DNA from: Tabrizicola oligotrophica
GTDB taxonomy: Bacteria; Pseudomonadota; Alphaproteobacteria; Rhodobacterales; Rhodobacteraceae
Direction: 5' to 3'
NCBI RefSeq assembly: GCF_011008935.1
Contig: NZ_JAAIVJ010000015.1
Coordinates: forward strand, 1 to 57,832
Length of the DNA: 57,832 nt
The number at the start of each line of letters is the position of its first letter. The first letter of the stretch is position 1. The translations under genes and the position numbers were made by a program. Shown here piece after piece: positions 28,370-35,865 of the stretch. Under the pieces are notes generated by a model, which saw only the letters and a list, made by a program, of their open reading frames with translations, searched no databases and was not told the origin of the DNA.

Positions 28370-29446
28370 TCAGGCCACGCCCTGCGCGACCAGCCCCCTG
28401 GCAATGCGGGCATAGGCATCGGCGGCGGGGCCAGCAGTGGCGGCGACGGGGGTGCCGGCGTCGCCGGCCAACCGGACCTCCAGCGCAAGGGGCAGCTCCC
28501 CCAGGAAGGGCAGACCGAGCTTTGCCGCCTCGGCCGCCACGCCGCCGTGGCCGAACAGATGCGCCTCATGGCCGCAGTTCGGGCAGACATAGGTGGACAT
28601 GTTTTCCACCAGCCCGAGGATCGGGGTTTTCAGCTTGTGGAACATGTCGATGGCCTTGCGGGCATCAAGCAGCGCCACATCCTGCGGGGTGGAGACGACG
28701 ATCGCGCCATCCAGTTTCGTGCGCTGGCCAAGGGTCAGCTGCACATCCCCGGTTCCCGGCGGCAGGTCGATGATCAGAACGTCAAGCTCTCCCCACAGCA
28801 CCTGCCCCAGAAGCTGCTGCATCGCTCCCATCAGCATCGGGCCGCGCCAGATCACCGCTTCGTCCTCCTTGAGCATCAGCCCCATCGACATGACGGTGAC
28901 GCCATGGGCGCGCAGCGGTTCGATCATCTTGCCATCGGGCGAGGCCGGGCGTTTGGAGACCCCCATCATCCGGGCCTGGCTGGGGCCGTAGATGTCGGCG
29001 TCCAGCAGACCGACCCGCCGCCCCTGCCGCGCCAGCGCCACCGCGAGGTTCGAGGCGACGGTGGATTTGCCCACGCCGCCCTTGCCCGAGCCCACCACCA
29101 GAATCCGCGCCACGCCCGGCACCGGCTGCGGGCCGGGGGCGGTCTGCGGCGTCGGGTGGCCGCCGATCTTCAGGCTGGGCGGCGGCGGGGCCTTGGGCGC
29201 CGGGCCGTGGGCCGTCATCACGATCTGAACCGAGGTGGCCCCTGCGGCGCGCAGCGCGGCTTCGGCCTGCGCCTGCACCGGGGCCAGCGCGCGGGCCTCG
29301 TCCGGGGTTGCGGTTTCGATGACGAATCGCACCGTGCCGCCCTCGACCGACAGCGCCCGCACCAGATCACGGCTGACCAGATCGCCGCCGCCCGGACAGG
29401 CAATCCCCGCCAGAACCTTTTGCACGCCCGCCATATCCAGTGCCAT
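28370..29446 (-). CDS. mrp: Mrp/NBP35-family Fe-S cluster carrier ATPase
   Basis: A 358-residue P-loop protein. Residues 1-80 are a MIP18/DUF59-like domain; the deviant Walker A motif GSGKGGVGKST is at about residue 118, followed by LLDADIYGPS and LPPGTGD. A CPNC pair (about residue 270) would bind the Fe-S cluster. Mrp/ApbC proteins carry and transfer Fe-S clusters in the cytosol. The start at 29446 has AAGGGGGCGGCG upstream. It stands alone, divergent from the DUF1127 gene. Confidence 0.92.
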   Translation of the reverse strand: MALDMAGVQKVLAGIACPGGGDLVSRDLVRALSVEGGTVRFVIETATPDEARALAPVQAQAEAALRAAGATSVQIVMTAHGPAPKAPPPPSLKIGGHPTPQTAPGPQPVPGVARILVVGSGKGGVGKSTVASNLAVALARQGRRVGLLDADIYGPSQARMMGVSKRPASPDGKMIEPLRAHGVTVMSMGLMLKEDEAVIWRGPMLMGAMQQLLGQVLWGELDVLIIDLPPGTGDVQLTLGQRTKLDGAIVVSTPQDVALLDARKAIDMFHKLKTPILGLVENMSTYVCPNCGHEAHLFGHGGVAAEAAKLGLPFLGELPLALEVRLAGDAGTPVAATAGPAADAYARIARGLVAQGVA

Positions 29447-29585
29447 CGCCGCCCCCTTCGCCTTTTCGATCCGCCTTTGATTTTGGCACAGTTGTGCGTC
29501 AGGAGGCAAAGGGCAAGATGCCGTTGACCAAATGCTCAAATATTCATCGAAGATATTGGGAAACATGACATTTTCGTGAACTCCA

Positions 29586-29606
29586 GCCATGCGGTCGCTG
29601 CATGGC
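29586..29606. promoter_or_regulatory. Inverted repeat upstream of the DUF1127 gene
   Basis: GCCATGC (29586-29592) and GCATGGC (29600-29606) form a perfect 7-bp inverted repeat with a 7-nt centre, within the 281-bp region between divergent mrp and the DUF1127 gene. It could be a regulator site. No regulator is identified. Confidence 0.4.
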
Positions 29607-29626
29607 GGCATTGCGGCAAGGGGATA

Positions 29627-29654
29627 TTGTGCAGTTGCAGCATTTGCCCCATGT
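29627..29654 (+). promoter_or_regulatory. Candidate heat-shock-sigma-like promoter of DUF1127 and the hairpin RNAs
   Basis: TTGTGC at 29627-29632, 16 nt, then CCATGT at 29649-29654, followed by a 5' UTR of roughly 65 nt. In R. sphaeroides the equivalent DUF1127/CcsR locus is transcribed from an RpoHI/RpoHII-dependent promoter, and a CCAT-type -10 would suit that. The match is weak and the position is only a candidate. Confidence 0.35.
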
Positions 29655-29727
29655 TTGCCCTAACGAAACGAAGCGGACGATCTGAGCAATCAGGACCGGC
29701 TTCGGAAAACTGAAAGTAGAGGCCGTC

Positions 29728-29946
29728 ATGGCATATGTGAATTCCACCTTCCGCGCCGATGCGCTGTCGTTCCGCGATCTGATCGCCCACCCGTTCGCCG
29801 CGCTGCACCTGATGGCCCAGCGTCGTCGCGTCTATGTGCAGACCGTGACCGAGCTTGGCGCTTTGTCTGACCGTGATCTGGCCGATCTGGGCCTGCACCG
29901 CTCGATGATCCGCGCGGTCGCCAAGGATGCGGCCTACGGCAAATAA
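29728..29946 (+). CDS. DUF1127 (YjiS-like) small protein, CcaF1-type
   Basis: The 72-residue protein ends with the DUF1127 core: RRRVYVQTVTELGALSDRDLADLGLHRSMI (split here: residues 32-46 and 47-61). DUF1127 proteins are small basic or arginine-rich RNA-linked proteins. In R. sphaeroides the family member CcaF1 is an RNA-binding protein whose gene precedes the CcsR sRNAs, and the same order is seen here. The start at 29728 is preceded by AGTAGAGG. The first CCTCCTCCC hairpin lies 5 nt after the stop codon, so the mRNA and the RNA array are almost certainly one transcript. Confidence 0.85.
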   Translation: MAYVNSTFRADALSFRDLIAHPFAALHLMAQRRRVYVQTVTELGALSDRDLADLGLHRSMIRAVAKDAAYGK

Positions 29947-29950
29947 GACC

Positions 29951-29980
29951 CCCTGACTGGGCCCCTCCTCCCAATCAGGG
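29951..29980 (+). ncRNA. CCTCCTCCC hairpin 1 (at end of DUF1127 mRNA)
   Basis: CCCTGACTGGG pairs with CCCAATCAGGG (11 bp, one mismatch); the motif CCTCCTCCC spans the loop and the 3' arm. It sits 5 nt after the DUF1127 stop. Confidence 0.75.
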
Positions 29981-29995
29981 CCCTGTTCAAGGCGC

Positions 29996-30032
29996 GGCGG
30001 CGCCGATCCTCCTCCCCGGCCCGCCGCCTTTT
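29996..30032 (+). ncRNA. CCTCCTCCC hairpin 2, terminator-like
   Basis: GGCGGCG (29996-30002) pairs with CGCCGCC (30022-30028), with an inner CCG/CGG; CCTCCTCCC is in the loop. TTTT follows, so this copy can also act as an intrinsic terminator for the DUF1127 mRNA. Confidence 0.75.
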
Positions 30033-30041
30033 CATTCCCTT

Positions 30042-30075
30042 CGACCGGCCCTCTCCTCCTCCCTCGGGCCGATCG
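30042..30075 (+). ncRNA. CcsR/cuckoo-type hairpin 3
   Basis: CGACCGGCCC pairs with GGGCCGATCG (one mismatch). The loop is TCTCCTCCTCCCTC, the same 14 nt as in copies 4 and 8. Confidence 0.8.
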
Positions 30076-30080
30076 GATCA

Positions 30081-30116
30081 GCGGCACCCCCTCTCCTCCT
30101 CCCTCGGGGGTGCCGC
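30081..30116 (+). ncRNA. CcsR/cuckoo-type hairpin 4
   Basis: GCGGCACCCCC pairs perfectly with GGGGGTGCCGC (11 bp) around the loop TCTCCTCCTCCCTC. The stem differs from copy 3, the loop does not. Confidence 0.82.
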
Positions 30117-30130
30117 GCCCGAATAGCAGA

Positions 30131-30157
30131 CGGCCCTTTCCTCCTCCCTCGGGGCCG
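30131..30157 (+). ncRNA. CcsR/cuckoo-type hairpin 5
   Basis: CGGCCC pairs with GGGCCG (6 bp) around a loop containing TTCCTCCTCCCTC. This is the shortest stem of the full-motif copies. Confidence 0.75.
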
Positions 30158-30171
30158 GATGCCATGGCGGC

Positions 30172-30191
30172 GGTTCATCCTCCCTTGAACC
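30172..30191 (+). ncRNA. Degenerate hairpin 6 with shortened motif
   Basis: GGTTCA (30172-30177) pairs with TGAACC (30186-30191). The loop is TCCTCCCT, lacking one CCT unit compared with the other copies. Confidence 0.5.
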
Positions 30192-30208
30192 CCCGCCCCC
30201 CTATCCGC

Positions 30209-30234
30209 TGGCCCACTCCTCCTCCCTCGGGCCA
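30209..30234 (+). ncRNA. CcsR/cuckoo-type hairpin 7
   Basis: TGGCCC pairs with GGGCCA (6 bp) around the loop ACTCCTCCTCCCTC. Confidence 0.75.
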
Positions 30235-30243
30235 ACCGGACAT

Positions 30244-30279
30244 GCGGCGACCCCTCTCCTCCTCCCTCGGGGTCGCCGC
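30244..30279 (+). ncRNA. CcsR/cuckoo-type hairpin 8
   Basis: GCGGCGACCCC pairs perfectly with GGGGTCGCCGC (11 bp) around the loop TCTCCTCCTCCCTC. It is the last copy, about 80 nt before benE; the following 25 nt are C-rich and unstructured. Confidence 0.82.
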
Positions 30280-30361
30280 CTCCCCCTCCCGCTCCCCTTG
30301 CAACCCGCGAGGCGCCCCGCGATAGTCGCCCGAAAGCGGGGCCCGAAGGCGGGGGCAGTCC

Positions 30362-31519
30362 ATGCAGGCATCTGTGATTTCCGCGGCGCTGGTCGCCGCG
30401 CTGGTCGGCTATGGCTCGACCATCGCGCTCGTGCTGTCGGCAGCGGCAGCGGTGGGGGCGACGGCGGCGCAGGCGGGCTCGTGGGTCTTTGCCATCTGCC
30501 TGGCCAAGGCGGCCGGATCGGCACTGTTGTCGCTGTGGAAGCGCGTGCCGGTGGTGCTGGCCTGGTCCACGCCCGGCGCAGCACTGATTGCCGCGACCAG
30601 CGGGATTTCGATGCCCGAGGCAGTGGGTGCCTTCGTGCTGGCGGGCCTTCTGATTGCAGCGACCGGCGCGATCAGACCGCTTGGGCGGCTGGTGGCGCTG
30701 ATCCCGGACGGGGTGGCGGCGGGGATGCTGGCGGGGGTCCTCCTGCCTTTTTGCCTGAAGGGCGCAGGTGCTGCGCAAGCCCTGCCGGCGCTGGTCTTTC
30801 CCATGGTCGCGGTCTTTGCGCTGGTGCGGCTGAAGAACCCGGCGCTGGCGGTTCTGGCGGCGCTTGGCCTTGGGCTGGTGCTGGCCTTTGGCTTTGGCCA
30901 AGCGCTGCCCCCCGCGGCAAGCCTGCCCCTGCCCGGCCTGCCCCTGCCCAGCCTGACCGTCATCGCGCCCGAATTGCGGCTGGACGTGCTGCTGGGCCTT
31001 GGCGTGCCCTTGTATCTTGTGACCATGGCTTCGCAGAACCTGCCGGGCTTTGCCACGCTGCGCGCCCATGGCTATGAGCCGCCGGTGCGGGCGGGGCTGG
31101 TGACGACGGGGATCCTGTCGGCGATTTCAGGGCTTTTCGGCGCCCATACCACCAGCATGGCGGCCATCACCGCGGCGATCTGCATGGGGCCGGACACCCA
31201 CCCCGAGCCGCACAGGCGCTGGATGGCGGGGGTGGTCTATGCCGGGTTCTGGGCCGCGCTTGGCCTTGGCAGCCCGGCAATCCTGTCGGTGCTGACCGCC
31301 CTGCCGCCGGCGCTGATGGTGGCGCTCGTGGCGCTGGCGCTGCTTGGCCCGCTGACGGGCGCGCTGAGCGGGGCCTTTGCCATGCCGGAAACCCGCTTTG
31401 CCGCCACGGTGACGCTGGCTGTGACCGCAAGCGGGGTGGCCGCCTTTGGCATCGGGGCGGCGTTCTGGGGTCTTGTGGCGGGGCTTGTGGTTCAGGGCAT
31501 GGAAAAACTCCGCGCCTGA
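30362..31519 (+). CDS. benE: BenE-family benzoate/H+ symporter
   Basis: A 385-residue membrane protein with about 11-12 helices. The conserved BenE segments are VLAWSTPGAALIA (residues about 63-75), YLVTMASQNLPG (about 220) and FGAHTTSMAAITAAICMG. The family imports benzoate with a proton, though substrates of most members are untested. No benzoate degradation genes are nearby. It follows the hairpin RNA array and converges on the MttB-family gene, from which it is separated by a long hairpin. Confidence 0.9.
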   Translation: MQASVISAALVAALVGYGSTIALVLSAAAAVGATAAQAGSWVFAICLAKAAGSALLSLWKRVPVVLAWSTPGAALIAATSGISMPEAVGAFVLAGLLIAATGAIRPLGRLVALIPDGVAAGMLAGVLLPFCLKGAGAAQALPALVFPMVAVFALVRLKNPALAVLAALGLGLVLAFGFGQALPPAASLPLPGLPLPSLTVIAPELRLDVLLGLGVPLYLVTMASQNLPGFATLRAHGYEPPVRAGLVTTGILSAISGLFGAHTTSMAAITAAICMGPDTHPEPHRRWMAGVVYAGFWAALGLGSPAILSVLTALPPALMVALVALALLGPLTGALSGAFAMPETRFAATVTLAVTASGVAAFGIGAAFWGLVAGLVVQGMEKLRA

Positions 31520-31522
31520 CCG

Positions 31523-31587
31523 CTCCTCGGGCGTCTTCGACGTCTCGTCGCGCGACGCCCACGACGAGCGACGAAGTCGACGAGGAG
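31523..31587. terminator. Long imperfect hairpin between convergent benE and mttB-family genes
   Basis: Three paired blocks share one axis: CTCCTCG/CGAGGAG (31523/31581), CTTCG/CGAAG (31535/31572) and CTCGTCG/CGACGAG (31544/31562). The 65-nt structure fills the 74-bp gap between two convergent stops and is nearly symmetric, so it could end transcription from both sides. There is no T-tract. Confidence 0.5.
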
Positions 31588-31593
31588 AGGCGA

Positions 31594-33156
31594 TCAGAAA
31601 TCCGTCGGCGCCCCACCCTCCTGCTTGCGGCGGGCGACAAAGCGCTTCAGCTCTTCCTGATGGTCGCCGTTCATCTCCGGTGCTTCGAACTCGGCCATGA
31701 TCTGCTTGTAGATCCGGTGCGCGCGCTCGGGCGTCCAATGCGCGCCATCCGCGGCCCAGGCCTCGTAATTGCGCCAGTCGCTGACGAAGGGCTGGTAGAA
31801 GGCGGTCTGGTAACGGTCCTGCGTGTGCTGGCAGCCAAAGTAATGCCCGCCCGGGCCGACCTCGCGGATCGCATCAAAGGCGATGTCGTCTTCGGTCGTG
31901 GCCCAGATCGGGCTTTCGAAATAGCGCTGGATCATCTGCAGCACTTCGCAGTCCATGATGAACTTTTCAGGCGAGGCGATCAGCCCGCCCTCCAGCCAGC
32001 CCGCCGCGTGATAGACCATGTTGGTGCGGCTTTGCACCGCCGCCCACAGGCTGTTGGAGGTTTCCCACATCGACTGGCCGTCCGGCACGTTGGCCGCGCA
32101 GACCCCCGAGGACCGCAGCGGCACCTTGTAATGCCGCACCATCTGCCCGGTCATCTGCGTCGCGCGCATGTATTCCGGCGTACCAAAGGCGGGGGCGCCG
32201 GATTTCATGTCGACGTTCGAGGTGAAGGTGCCAAGCGCAATCGGGCAACCGGGGTTGACGTATTGCAGCAGCGCCGCCGCCGCGAGGCCCTCGGCCATCG
32301 ACAGCGCCACCGCGCCCGCCATGGTGACCGGGGCCATGGCGCCCGCCAGCGTGAAGGGGGTGATGACCACGGGTTGCCCGCGCCGCGCCAGCCGCAAGGC
32401 CCCGTCCAGCATCGGGAAATCGTGCTTCAGCGGCGAGACCGAGTTGATGTTGGTGTACATCCGCGGCCGGGCGTCGAACTCGGCATGGCTCAGACCGCCC
32501 GCGATGCGGACCATCTCCATCACATCCTCGACCCGCTCGGCGCCCAGCGAATAGGCGTGAACCACCTTGTCCGTCAGCGTCAGCTTTTCATAAAGGCAGT
32601 CGAGGTGGCGGACCGAGGCGTGGATGTCCACCGGCTCCACCGGATAGCCGCCGGCGATATGGATGCAGTTGAAATACTGCGTCAGCTTCATGAATTCCTT
32701 GAAGGTCTCGAAATCGCCCGAGCGTTTGCCGCGTTCCAGATCCCAGGCGTTCGGCGGCGAGGAGACGTTGACGAACAGCATGTGCTTGCCGCCCATCACG
32801 ACCTCATGGTCGGGGTTGCGCGGGGTGATGGTAAAGCTTTCGGGCGCGTGGCCCAGCATCTCCATCACGAAATCCTCGTCCATGCGGACGTTTTCACCCG
32901 TCACCTTGCAGCCGGCCTTTTTCAACAGGCCGACCGCCTCGGGGTTCAGGAACTCGATGCCGATATCCTTCAGGATCCGCATCGTGCCCTTGTGGATGGC
33001 CTGCACGCCGTCGGCGTCCAGCGGCTCGGTCGGGCGGTCGGGGTTGACCGGAATCCGCCACGGCATCTGGTCGATGGCCGCCGACCCGGCACGGGTCTTG
33101 TTGCCAGCCCGGCCCCCGGCGCGCACGCGCTTGCGTCCTGCGGTATCATCGGTCAT
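31594..33156 (-). CDS. Trimethylamine methyltransferase (MttB) family protein, non-pyrrolysine type
   Basis: A 520-residue MttB-superfamily TIM-barrel protein from the ATG at 33156 (GGGGACGAAG upstream); an ATG at 33168 is possible. The family pattern is seen in PSPPNAWDLERGKRSGD-like and GEFTSNVDMKSGAPAFGTPEY-like regions (about residues 135-150 and 315-335). The frame is open throughout with no in-frame UAG, so it lacks pyrrolysine. Characterised non-Pyl members demethylate quaternary amines such as glycine betaine, carnitine or proline betaine, passing the methyl group to a corrinoid protein. No corrinoid protein or methyltransferase partner is adjacent. Substrate unknown. Confidence 0.82.
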   Translation of the reverse strand: MTDDTAGRKRVRAGGRAGNKTRAGSAAIDQMPWRIPVNPDRPTEPLDADGVQAIHKGTMRILKDIGIEFLNPEAVGLLKKAGCKVTGENVRMDEDFVMEMLGHAPESFTITPRNPDHEVVMGGKHMLFVNVSSPPNAWDLERGKRSGDFETFKEFMKLTQYFNCIHIAGGYPVEPVDIHASVRHLDCLYEKLTLTDKVVHAYSLGAERVEDVMEMVRIAGGLSHAEFDARPRMYTNINSVSPLKHDFPMLDGALRLARRGQPVVITPFTLAGAMAPVTMAGAVALSMAEGLAAAALLQYVNPGCPIALGTFTSNVDMKSGAPAFGTPEYMRATQMTGQMVRHYKVPLRSSGVCAANVPDGQSMWETSNSLWAAVQSRTNMVYHAAGWLEGGLIASPEKFIMDCEVLQMIQRYFESPIWATTEDDIAFDAIREVGPGGHYFGCQHTQDRYQTAFYQPFVSDWRNYEAWAADGAHWTPERAHRIYKQIMAEFEAPEMNGDHQEELKRFVARRKQEGGAPTDF

Positions 33157-33236
33157 CTTCGTCCCCATCTTGCCGGCCCGCTCGCGGGGCTTTTACCCAA
33201 GATGGACGAAAGACCCCGGGCACGCGAACAAAACGA

Positions 33237-33269
33237 GCGACATTTTCTGTCGTTTTTGGCGAATGTCGC
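33237..33269. promoter_or_regulatory. Inverted repeat upstream of the MttB-family gene
   Basis: GCGACATT (33237-33244) and AATGTCGC (33262-33269) are perfect inverted arms separated by 17 nt, in the 116-nt gap before the MttB-family gene. A smaller CGACA/TGTCG pair is nested within it. It may be an operator or the end of the HAD-gene transcript. Confidence 0.45.
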
Positions 33270-33272
33270 AGA

Positions 33273-33968
33273 TCAGAGCCGGCGTTGCGCGTCGATCCAG
33301 GCGGCCAGATGGCTGATGTCAGGCAAAACCACGTCGGCATGGGGGGCAAGTTCGGCGGCCTCGGCGATGCCCGTCAGCACGGCCACCCGCTTCATTCCCG
33401 CCGCGCGACCGGCGTGCAGATCGTGCAGGCTGTCGCCCACCATGACCGCCCGCGCGGGCGCCACCCCGACCCGACCGGAAAAGGCCAGAAGCTGGCCCGG
33501 CGCGGGCTTGCCGCCCCAACCGGAATCGCAGCCGGCAACGAAATCGAACAGATCCAGCACGCCTGCCCCCGCCAGATGCGCCCGCGCCGGGGCCTCGGTA
33601 TCATTGGTGGCAAGGCCCAGCTTCAAACCGCGCGCCTTCAGCCCCTCGAACACCTGTCGCAACGGGGCGGCCGGAGCCTGCGGCGCGGTTTCGGACATCT
33701 CCGACAATGTGTCGAGGAGGAAGCCCTTGTCCATGTCGCGCACGAAACCATGCAGGAGATCGACGAGTTCCGGCGTGGTGGAGGCGATGACCGGGCTGGA
33801 TTTCTCGAAAACCCCGGTTGCCCGGTCATAGCCAAGCTGCCGCTCCAGCACGACCGGGTCGACCCCGTAGCCGGCCAGAAATCCGATCGCCCGTGCCGTC
33901 CAGCCGCCCCATGTGGCGCGGAAGTCAAAAAGCGTGCCGTCCTTGTCGAAAATTGCCGCGTCGATCAT
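33273..33968 (-). CDS. HAD-superfamily hydrolase (phosphoglycolate phosphatase-like)
   Basis: A 231-residue haloacid-dehalogenase-type phosphatase. Motif I is FDKDGTLFDF at the N-terminus (nucleophile Asp and +2 Asp), motif II LATNDTE, motif III lysine in GWGGKPAPG, and motif IV VMVGDSLHDLHAG. The helical cap after motif I matches subclass IA, as in Gph/PhnX-like enzymes. It probably dephosphorylates a small phosphometabolite in the cytosol; the substrate is not clear. The ATG at 33968 has AGGGGAACC upstream. Confidence 0.88.
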   Translation of the reverse strand: MIDAAIFDKDGTLFDFRATWGGWTARAIGFLAGYGVDPVVLERQLGYDRATGVFEKSSPVIASTTPELVDLLHGFVRDMDKGFLLDTLSEMSETAPQAPAAPLRQVFEGLKARGLKLGLATNDTEAPARAHLAGAGVLDLFDFVAGCDSGWGGKPAPGQLLAFSGRVGVAPARAVMVGDSLHDLHAGRAAGMKRVAVLTGIAEAAELAPHADVVLPDISHLAAWIDAQRRL

Positions 33969-34007
33969 GGTTCCCCTCATTTGCCCCAGCATTGCCTGCG
34001 CCGCGCC

Positions 34008-34289
34008 TCAGGTCCAGTGCGGATCGCGTCCCCCCGGCAAGCCTTGCCGCGCCTCGCCCAGCGCCGTCGGCGGCAGGTTCAGGTCGCGGGTGCAGGCCAG
34101 CACCCTGTCATCGGTTTCCAGCAGGAAGTCGATCATCGCCGCCAGAAAATGCGGATCGCGGGCCAGTCGCGCCAGATCGCCGGGCGAAGCGCCCGAGGCG
34201 TTAAGGAATCCCCCCAGCTCCTCGGGCTGGCCCACCAGCCAGCCAAGAGCCTGCAAGGCGGTGATTTCAGCGGTTTCTTGCCGGCTCAT
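34008..34289 (-). CDS. DUF3572 family protein
   Basis: A 93-residue all-helical small protein: ETAEITALQALGWLVGQPEE at the start, then LARDPHFLAAMIDFLLETDDRVL and LPPTALGEARQGLPGG. This matches DUF3572, an alphaproteobacterial family of unknown function commonly divergent from pleD, as it is here. The start at 34289 was chosen because the conserved block begins just after it. Confidence 0.8.
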   Translation of the reverse strand: MSRQETAEITALQALGWLVGQPEELGGFLNASGASPGDLARLARDPHFLAAMIDFLLETDDRVLACTRDLNLPPTALGEARQGLPGGRDPHWT

Positions 34290-34443
34290 GGCGGGTTCCC
34301 CAAGGTTGTTCACAGAAAAGCGACGAGTTTGATCAACTCTGTTACCCTTTCGGAAAGGATTTCTTAACCACTTGTCGGCCAAAGTGAAGGCTCTCAAGGA
34401 TGGCTGGCAGGGTGGAGGCTGGCAAGCGCAAGGCAAGGGGTCG

Positions 34444-35859
34444 ATGGGTGGCAAGGTTCTCATAGTGGACGATGTGGCGACCAATCGCATCGTCATGAAG
34501 GCCAAGCTGACCGCCGCCGGGTATCTTCCCGAGGTGGCCGCGGACGGCGGCACCTGTCTTGTCATGGCCAAGGCGGGCTTGCCCGATCTCATCCTGCTCG
34601 ATTTCGCGCTGCCGGACATGCCGGGCGCCGAAGTGCTGCACCGCCTGCGCGCCGAACCGGCAACACGGGACATCCCGGTGGTGGTGTTCTCGGCCAGCCA
34701 ATCCGCCGCGAACCGGATCGAGGCCTTTCAGGCCGGCGCGGATGAATTCCTGCTCAAGCAGCTGGATGACCAGACGCTGATGGCGCGCATCCGCAGCCTT
34801 GTCCGCGCGCGTGAGGCGATGGCGGGTCTCGGCTCTGCACTGGGTCAGGGACTGGCCCCGGCCCCGGCAGCCCTCCCTCCAGCCGGGCTGGCTGAACCGG
34901 CGCGCAGCTACCGTCCTTCGGGCACGGTGGCGCTGATCCTGCAACGGCCCGAGGTGGCGCTGTTTCTCAGGCGCAGCCTTGCCGGCAGGCTGCAGGACGG
35001 TCTTGTCACGCTCAGCCCGGAAGACGCGCTTGCAGGCAGCTTGCAGGCGGGTCCGAGCCCTGACCTTTTCATCATCGACGCCGATCTCGCGATTCAGGGC
35101 GGCGGATTGCGGCTGATGTCGGATCTGCGCAGCCGCACCGGCACGCGCGAAGCCTCTTTCGCCATCTATTGCGGCCCCGACAGCCCGATGTCTGCCGCCA
35201 TGGCCTTTGACCTTGGGGCGAGCGACCTGTTCACCCCCGATATGCCGGCGCAGGAACTGGCACTGCGCCTGCACCGGCTGATGGCGCTGAAACGGCGGGC
35301 CGACCAGCTGCGCGCCTCGGTGCGCGACGGGTTGCGGCTTGCGGTGATCGACCCGCTCACCGGGCTGCACAACCGCCGCTACGGGCTGGCCCAGATGCAG
35401 GCGATTGCCGAACGGGCCCGCGCGACCGGGGCGGTCTTTGCGATTCTGGTCGCCGATATCGACAATTTCAAGTCGGTGAATGACCGCTTCGGCCATGCGG
35501 CAGGGGATGCCGTGCTGGCCGAGGTTGCCCAGCGCCTGCGGCTGAACCTGCGGGCGGGGGACCTGATCGCCCGCATTGGCGGCGAGGAATTCCTGATCGC
35601 GCTGCCCGACATCGCCTTGCCCGAGGCGCGCGCCATCGCCGAGCGGCTTTGCCTTGCCATGTCGGACCGGCCTTTCCAGCTGGCCCGGGAGCAGGCCTTG
35701 CCCGTCACCATGTCCATCGGGCTTGCCATCTCCGAAGCCGGCGCGACACCCGCGCAGATCGAAACCGTCACAGACATCTTCGACCGGGCGGACCGGGCGC
35801 TGTTGCGGTCGAAAACGGCCGGGCGCAATCAGGTGACGATCAGCCGTCGCGCCGCCTGA
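34444..35859 (+). CDS. pleD: PleD-type diguanylate cyclase response regulator
   Basis: A 471-residue protein: receiver domain 1 (KVLIVDDVATNR; phospho-acceptor Asp in LILLDFALPDMPG), a second degenerate receiver-like domain, and a C-terminal GGDEF domain. The active-site loop is GGEEF, with an inhibitory RxxD site (RAGD) five residues before it. It makes cyclic di-GMP and in Caulobacter controls polar development and motility-to-sessile switching. The ATG at 34444 is preceded by AAGGGG; an upstream TTG is less likely. It is divergent from DUF3572. Confidence 0.93.
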   Translation: MGGKVLIVDDVATNRIVMKAKLTAAGYLPEVAADGGTCLVMAKAGLPDLILLDFALPDMPGAEVLHRLRAEPATRDIPVVVFSASQSAANRIEAFQAGADEFLLKQLDDQTLMARIRSLVRAREAMAGLGSALGQGLAPAPAALPPAGLAEPARSYRPSGTVALILQRPEVALFLRRSLAGRLQDGLVTLSPEDALAGSLQAGPSPDLFIIDADLAIQGGGLRLMSDLRSRTGTREASFAIYCGPDSPMSAAMAFDLGASDLFTPDMPAQELALRLHRLMALKRRADQLRASVRDGLRLAVIDPLTGLHNRRYGLAQMQAIAERARATGAVFAILVADIDNFKSVNDRFGHAAGDAVLAEVAQRLRLNLRAGDLIARIGGEEFLIALPDIALPEARAIAERLCLAMSDRPFQLAREQALPVTMSIGLAISEAGATPAQIETVTDIFDRADRALLRSKTAGRNQVTISRRAA

Positions 35860-35865
35860 GGCGGC

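Noticed and set aside
29951-30279. A CRISPR array reading of the repeated CTCCTCCTCCC segments
   Set aside because: Spacing is irregular, only about 13 nt are constant, and the variable flanks pair with each other as stems, unlike spacers. No cas genes are present.
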